DNA from: Nitrospina sp.
Lineage (GTDB): Bacteria > Nitrospinota > Nitrospinia > Nitrospinales > VA-1
Reading direction: 5' to 3'
Assembly (NCBI GenBank): GCA_018647025.1
Contig: JABGTQ010000014.1
Span: 1 to 12,444, forward strand
Length of the DNA: 12,444 nucleotides
Part shown: positions 6,513-12,444 of the stretch, piece by piece
Layout: every line of letters starts with the position of its first letter
Position numbering within the stretch: the first letter of the stretch is position 1
The notes under the pieces: model-generated
The model's database searches: none
Told to the model about the DNA's origin: nothing
Seen by the model: only the letters and a program-made list of their open reading frames with translations
Translations under genes and position numbers: made by a program

Positions 6513-7292
6513 ATGGAATCATCGCAATTTAAAATCGGAGACAGAACTTTCAAGTCTCGCTTGATTGTTGGAACAGGCAAATATGCATCTTTTGAGGAAA
6601 CCCGTGATGCCATAGCCGCATCTGGTTCTGAAATGGTCACATTGGCAGTCCGTCGTATCGAACTAGACAAAGCAAAGGACTCCATTCTTAATTTTCTCGA
6701 TCCAAAATTATACTATTTTCTACCTAATACCGCTGGTTGCTTCACAGTGAAAGAAGCGGTTATGACTTGCCAGCTTGCACGTGAAGCGGGTCTTGGAAAT
6801 ATGGTTAAAGTAGAAGTAATCGGTGATGAAAAAACATTATTTCCCGATAATGAAGCCACTCTGGAAGCCTCTAAAATTCTGGTGAAAGAGGGATTTCAGG
6901 TACTCCCTTACTGCACAGATGATGTAGTACTTTGCAAAAAATTAGAAGACGTAGGGTGTTCAGCTGTTATGCCATTGGCAGCACCCATTGGATCAGGGCT
7001 TGGAGTGTGCAATCCATTTACTATAAAACTGATTCATGAAGCTGTGAAAATTCCAGTCATTGTTGATGCCGGTGTTGGAACTGCTTCAGATGCATGTAGA
7101 GCTATGGAGCTAGGAATAGAAGGACTTCTCATGAACACTGCAATTGCAGGGGCGAAAGACCCTGTCAAAATGGCATTTGCTATGAAAGCTGCTGTTCAGT
7201 GTGGTCGTCTCGCTTTTGAAGCAGGACGCATACCAAGGAAACTCTATGCATCTGCTAGTAGCCCACTCGATGGATTGATAAATACGCCATAA
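6513..7292 (+). CDS. thiG: ThiG, thiazole synthase
   Basis: This is 259 residues, a full-length (beta/alpha)8 barrel. It makes the thiazole phosphate carboxylate from deoxyxylulose 5-phosphate, dehydroglycine and ThiS-thiocarboxylate in the cytoplasm. The conserved segments are all present: [10 protein letters not shown] (15-24), TLAVRR (43-48), LPNTAGC (70-76), the Schiff-base lysine Lys99 in [31 protein letters not shown] (phosphate loop) and [13 protein letters not shown]. The N-terminus starts only a few residues before the first strand (FKIGDRTF), which supports this ATG, although no Shine-Dalgarno is visible. It probably depends on translation or transcription from thiS. The dehydroglycine-forming partner (ThiO or ThiH) is not in the window. 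Confidence 0.97.
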   Translation: MESSQFKIGDRTFKSRLIVGTGKYASFEETRDAIAASGSEMVTLAVRRIELDKAKDSILNFLDPKLYYFLPNTAGCFTVKEAVMTCQLAREAGLGNMVKVEVIGDEKTLFPDNEATLEASKILVKEGFQVLPYCTDDVVLCKKLEDVGCSAVMPLAAPIGSGLGVCNPFTIKLIHEAVKIPVIVDAGVGTASDACRAMELGIEGLLMNTAIAGAKDPVKMAFAMKAAVQCGRLAFEAGRIPRKLYASASSPLDGLINTP

Positions 7293-7339
7293 AAAGAGAC
7301 AACCCGTGCAAGCTTTAGACATACACTATCCTTAATAAA

Positions 7340-9906
<2,567 letters not shown>

Positions 9907-9919
9907 CCTTCTACTAAGA

Positions 9920-9938
9920 TTAAAAAACCATTTTTTAA
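9920..9938 (+). terminator. Weak A/T hairpin after thiC
   Basis: TTAAAAAA-CCA-TTTTTTAA is a perfect eight-pair stem, but of A/T only with a three-base loop, 14 nt after the thiC stop. The T-run is part of the stem, so termination would be weak. It is the only plus-strand end signal near thiC apart from the long hairpin at 9974-10022. Confidence 0.25.
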
Positions 9939-9960
9939 ATAAAAGTGTCTCTCAAGCTTT

Positions 9961-10022
9961 ATAAAAAAATATACTCTAGAGTAGTTGTATTCCATTTAAT
10001 AAACGGGATACAACTACTAGAG
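9961..10022 (-). terminator. Long hairpin terminator of recN
   Basis: CTCTAG-(AG)-TAGTTGTATTCC (9974-9993) pairs with GGGATACAACTACTAGAG (10005-10022) around an 11-base loop. The stem has 18 pairs, one of them T-G, and a two-base bulge. Read on the minus strand, the stem is followed after a few bases by seven T (9963-9969). It starts 17 nt after the recN stop. On the plus strand no T-run follows, so it mainly serves recN, but it may also slow readthrough from thiC. Confidence 0.75.
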
Positions 10023-10038
10023 GAAATGGATAACCTAA

Positions 10039-11733
10039 TTAAGGTTGAATCATTTCTCGAGCATGGCTAAGAGTAGCCTTAGTGATTTTTTTTCCACTAG
10101 ACATTCTTGCGATTTCTTCTACCCGTTCTTGCTCCGAAAGTTCTCGAATGCCAGAATAAGTTCTTTTCCCTTTTACCATTTTGAATACCACAAAGTGTGA
10201 AAATGCCTTGCCTGCAATTTGTGGTAGGTGTGTAATGCAAAACACCTGTTTTCCAGCTGCTATTTTTTTTAATTTACTTCCCACTACTTCGGCAATTTTT
10301 CCTCCTACCCCTGTATCAACCTCATCGAAAATCATCACAGGGATAGTATCTTGCTTATTTAAGTTTGACTTTAATGCCAGCATAAGCCGAGAAAGTTCCC
10401 CCCCTGAGGCTATCTTGGCAAGAGGCTTTAGGTCTTCACCCAAGTTCGGAGAAAATAAAAATTCTATTTTTCCCAAACCGGTCGAATTTAGTTTCACCTT
10501 TTGGTTTCTAAATTTTACGAAATTAGTATCATCCTCTTCATAGTTGAATTGGACTTTTATCTTCACATCTTTCATACCTAGGTCACAAAGCTCCTTCTCT
10601 ACGTCTTTTTGAAAAATAACTGCAGTCCTTTCCCTTTTTTTTGCCAAAACCACTGAAAGTTCTGACAAAATGGTCTGGTGTAGCATTATATCTTTTTGAG
10701 CCTTATTCATATTGTCTTGATAATCAGAAAGAGTATCTAGTTCGGTAGAAATTTTTTTAAAGTAATCCAACACCAAATCAATATCTCCACCATATTTACG
10801 TTTTAGGCCATTGATTTCTGATAAGCGATCCTCTACTTCTTCAAGGCGAGAGGGATTGAATTCTATCTTAAGAGCATAGTCCCTTAACTCTTCAACCAAC
10901 TCTTCAACTTCACAGAAGGCAGATTCTCCCCGTTGTGCTTGTTTGTTCAACTCTGGGTCCATCAAGGGAAGGGACTCTAATTCTCTTTTGGCTACGCCCA
11001 AATCTTCAAGGACGGATCCTTCTTTTTCTGCGATTAAGTTGAGAACTAATTTAACCGACTCATGAATTTTTTCCGCAGATCGTAATTTAGTTTTTTCTAA
11101 TTTAAGAAGATTTTCCTCATCCAAAGTAAGACTGGCTTTATCAATTTCATTAATTTGAAAACGAAGTAGATCTTCTCGTTGCATACGTTCACTTTCTTTA
11201 GAACGCAAATCCTCTACTTTTTTTATGTCTTCTAGATATTTAAAATATTTTTTGGAAAACTCGTTTCTTTCATCCATGGTTTTCCCGTACAAATCAAGAA
11301 GGTCAACATGAATTTCTGGATTGAGTAGTGCCTGATGGTCATGCTGACCATGAATATCAACCAATAGGTCCCCTAACTTTGCCAAAACACCAACTGTAAC
11401 CGTACAATCGTTAACCAAGCAACGATTTTTCCCAGTATTAGATATCGTACGCCTTAAAACAACCTCCCCGTCATTACTGTTGATGCCTAATTCTGAAATA
11501 ATATCTAATATTTTTGGATTTTTGATTGCAAATACACTTTCAACAGTCGCTGATAATTCTCCTGTACGGATAAAATTAGAATCCGCTCTACCTCCAAGAA
11601 TCAGGTTGAGGGCATCTATTATAATTGATTTTCCCGCACCTGTTTCCCCTGTCAGAGCTATAAGGCCTGACGCAAATTCAACGTGTAGATTATCAATAAT
11701 AGCAAAGTTGTTTATCCTTAATTCTTTCAGCAT
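10039..11733 (-). CDS. recN: RecN, SMC-like DNA repair ATPase
   Basis: This is 564 residues, close to the usual ~550. RecN acts on chromosomal DNA in double-strand break repair and cohesion. The N-terminal half-ATPase starts MLKELRINNFAIID with Walker A GETGAGKS (29-36). VDIHGQHDHQALL is the RecN-typical motif before the coiled coil, which covers about residues 150-370 and is rich in Glu/Lys/Leu. The C-terminal half carries the ABC signature SGGE (443-446, ASGGELSRLMLALK), Walker B VMIFDEVD (Asp470-Glu471), TGVGG and the switch His in CITHLPQIA. Both halves are intact. It is 12 nt downstream of the TatT-like TPR gene and likely co-transcribed. I see no SOS box next to it; a promoter could lie upstream of the partner gene, outside the window. 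Confidence 0.97.
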   Translation of the reverse strand: MLKELRINNFAIIDNLHVEFASGLIALTGETGAGKSIIIDALNLILGGRADSNFIRTGELSATVESVFAIKNPKILDIISELGINSNDGEVVLRRTISNTGKNRCLVNDCTVTVGVLAKLGDLLVDIHGQHDHQALLNPEIHVDLLDLYGKTMDERNEFSKKYFKYLEDIKKVEDLRSKESERMQREDLLRFQINEIDKASLTLDEENLLKLEKTKLRSAEKIHESVKLVLNLIAEKEGSVLEDLGVAKRELESLPLMDPELNKQAQRGESAFCEVEELVEELRDYALKIEFNPSRLEEVEDRLSEINGLKRKYGGDIDLVLDYFKKISTELDTLSDYQDNMNKAQKDIMLHQTILSELSVVLAKKRERTAVIFQKDVEKELCDLGMKDVKIKVQFNYEEDDTNFVKFRNQKVKLNSTGLGKIEFLFSPNLGEDLKPLAKIASGGELSRLMLALKSNLNKQDTIPVMIFDEVDTGVGGKIAEVVGSKLKKIAAGKQVFCITHLPQIAGKAFSHFVVFKMVKGKRTYSGIRELSEQERVEEIARMSSGKKITKATLSHAREMIQP

Positions 11734-11745
11734 AGTTTTCTAGGT

Positions 11746-12444
11746 TTATTGACTCTTTATGATTTTCAGCAATTTCATCGCATCGGTCTTCCAGCCAAGA
11801 ACGGACTCTTCATTTTGTGAGCTTAAGTCTAAATCAAGAAGTATATATAGGATATCTTTAGCTAACATAAAATCTCTGCTTTCGATATAGGCCTCAGCAA
11901 GACCAAGATAGTTCTCACCAAATTTAGGGCCAAGTTGAATAGCTCGTTGGAAGTGTATAATTGAACGCTTTAAATCCCCCCCTAGGATATAAGGGAGCTT
12001 TAAATAAAGGTTTCCCAAAGCTCTATGCGGCCCTCCTTCTTCAACAGATGGATCTATGCTAATTGAGCTTTCCATATCTTCTTTAAATGGTTTAATAGTT
12101 TCTAAACTACTCCAAATACCTTTAACCTGGCCTAGAGTTCCATTACAAAGACCGTTAAAAAAATATCCATTGGCAGACTGTGAATTAATTTCAATTGTTT
12201 TTTTTGTCTGCACCATACACAAGGAAAAATAATGCGTTTTTTCAGATTCAGTCTCTAATTTGTTACCTAGTTTGAAGTAAATCCTTCCCAATCTCCAATA
12301 AAGCTTATCCGACTCTGGGAATATTTTTAAAGACCTCTTAACCAATTTCTCTAAGATATTTAAGTCATATATAGATTTGGCCGAGCTATATCTATGATCT
12401 ATTTTTTTAATTAACTCCGTTTCCTGGCCTACTAAACCTACAAA
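11746..12444 (-). CDS. TPR protein, TatT (TRAP T-component)-like, 5' end off the window
   Basis: The frame is open from the TAA at 11746-11748 to base 12444, at least 232 residues, and it continues upstream. The first in-frame TTG (12345) is internal: preceding codons read on without a stop (…LIKKIDHRYSSAKSIYDLNI…) and match the TPR helix pattern. TPR-like units are seen in LYWRLGRIYFKLGN, then SANGYFFNGLCNGTLGQ, then PSVEEGGPHRALGNLYLKLP, GGDLKRSIIHFQRAIQLGP and YLGLAEAYIESRDFMLAKDI. The GGPHRALG…P…GGD arrangement resembles TatT, a trimeric periplasmic TPR protein of TRAP transporters. No TRAP transporter genes are seen nearby, so the function stays open. Signal peptide presence cannot be judged because the N-terminus is missing. 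Confidence 0.65.
   Translation of the reverse strand, partial: FVGLVGQETELIKKIDHRYSSAKSIYDLNILEKLVKRSLKIFPESDKLYWRLGRIYFKLGNKLETESEKTHYFSLCMVQTKKTIEINSQSANGYFFNGLCNGTLGQVKGIWSSLETIKPFKEDMESSISIDPSVEEGGPHRALGNLYLKLPYILGGDLKRSIIHFQRAIQLGPKFGENYLGLAEAYIESRDFMLAKDILYILLDLDLSSQNEESVLGWKTDAMKLLKIIKSQ

Noticed and set aside
6380..6685. Minus-strand open frame across the thiS-thiG junction
   Set aside because: It overlaps two well-supported genes in antisense and has no recognisable motifs.
10181..10543. Plus-strand open frame inside recN
   Set aside because: It is antisense to an intact, conserved recN and shows no domain-like pattern; the same applies to the other frames overlapping thi genes and the minus-strand cluster.
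12343..12345. TTG as the start of the TatT-like TPR gene
   Set aside because: The frame stays open upstream to the window edge and the upstream codons give a TPR-like helix, so the gene is truncated by the window rather than starting there.

Overview
The window is gene-dense, visibly AT-rich bacterial chromosome. Two proteins look like exported lipoproteins or membrane-anchored TPR proteins, which suggests a Gram-negative cell envelope. A TPP riboswitch, thiC/thiG/thiE/thiS, recN and a DciA-like (DUF721) domain confirm a bacterial origin. I see no integrase, transposase, tRNA, rRNA or CRISPR array. The taxon cannot be fixed from the sequence alone; a deep-branching marine lineage of the Nitrospinota or former-deltaproteobacterial type is only a guess. 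Few genes have a recognisable Shine-Dalgarno sequence.

Left part (1-2555): a minus-strand gene runs off the left edge. It joins an N-terminal DUF721/DciA-like domain, in one uninterrupted frame, to a hydrophobic lipoprotein-type segment and TPR-like helices. Divergent from it is a polytopic GT-C type glycosyltransferase (GT87/mannosyltransferase-like).

Middle-left (2658-5926, minus strand): four genes lie in one direction with gaps of 44-67 nt, probably one operon. In transcription order they are a TPR lipoprotein, a protein built of prenyltransferase/squalene-oxidase (QW-type) repeats, a LicC-like sugar/choline-phosphate nucleotidyltransferase, and a HAD-superfamily hydrolase. This is the least explained part of the window and may be an uncharacterised small-molecule or surface-modification pathway.

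Middle-right (5967-9906, plus strand): a thiamin operon, thiS-thiG-thiE-thiC. It is preceded by a promoter, a TPP riboswitch with a very small P3 region, and a strong intrinsic terminator 17 nt after the aptamer. The expected logic is that TPP stabilises P1 and allows termination, while without TPP an antiterminator releases the operon. ThiC makes HMP-P, ThiS/ThiG make the thiazole phosphate, and ThiE (or a TenI-like relative) acts at the coupling or tautomerisation step. ThiD, ThiF, ThiO/ThiH and ThiL are not here. The thi promoter and the promoter of the minus-strand TPR lipoprotein appear to sit back to back.

Right part (9961-12444, minus strand): a TatT-like TPR protein, truncated by the window edge, is followed after 12 nt by recN (DNA repair SMC-like ATPase). 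recN ends in a long hairpin with a U-run.
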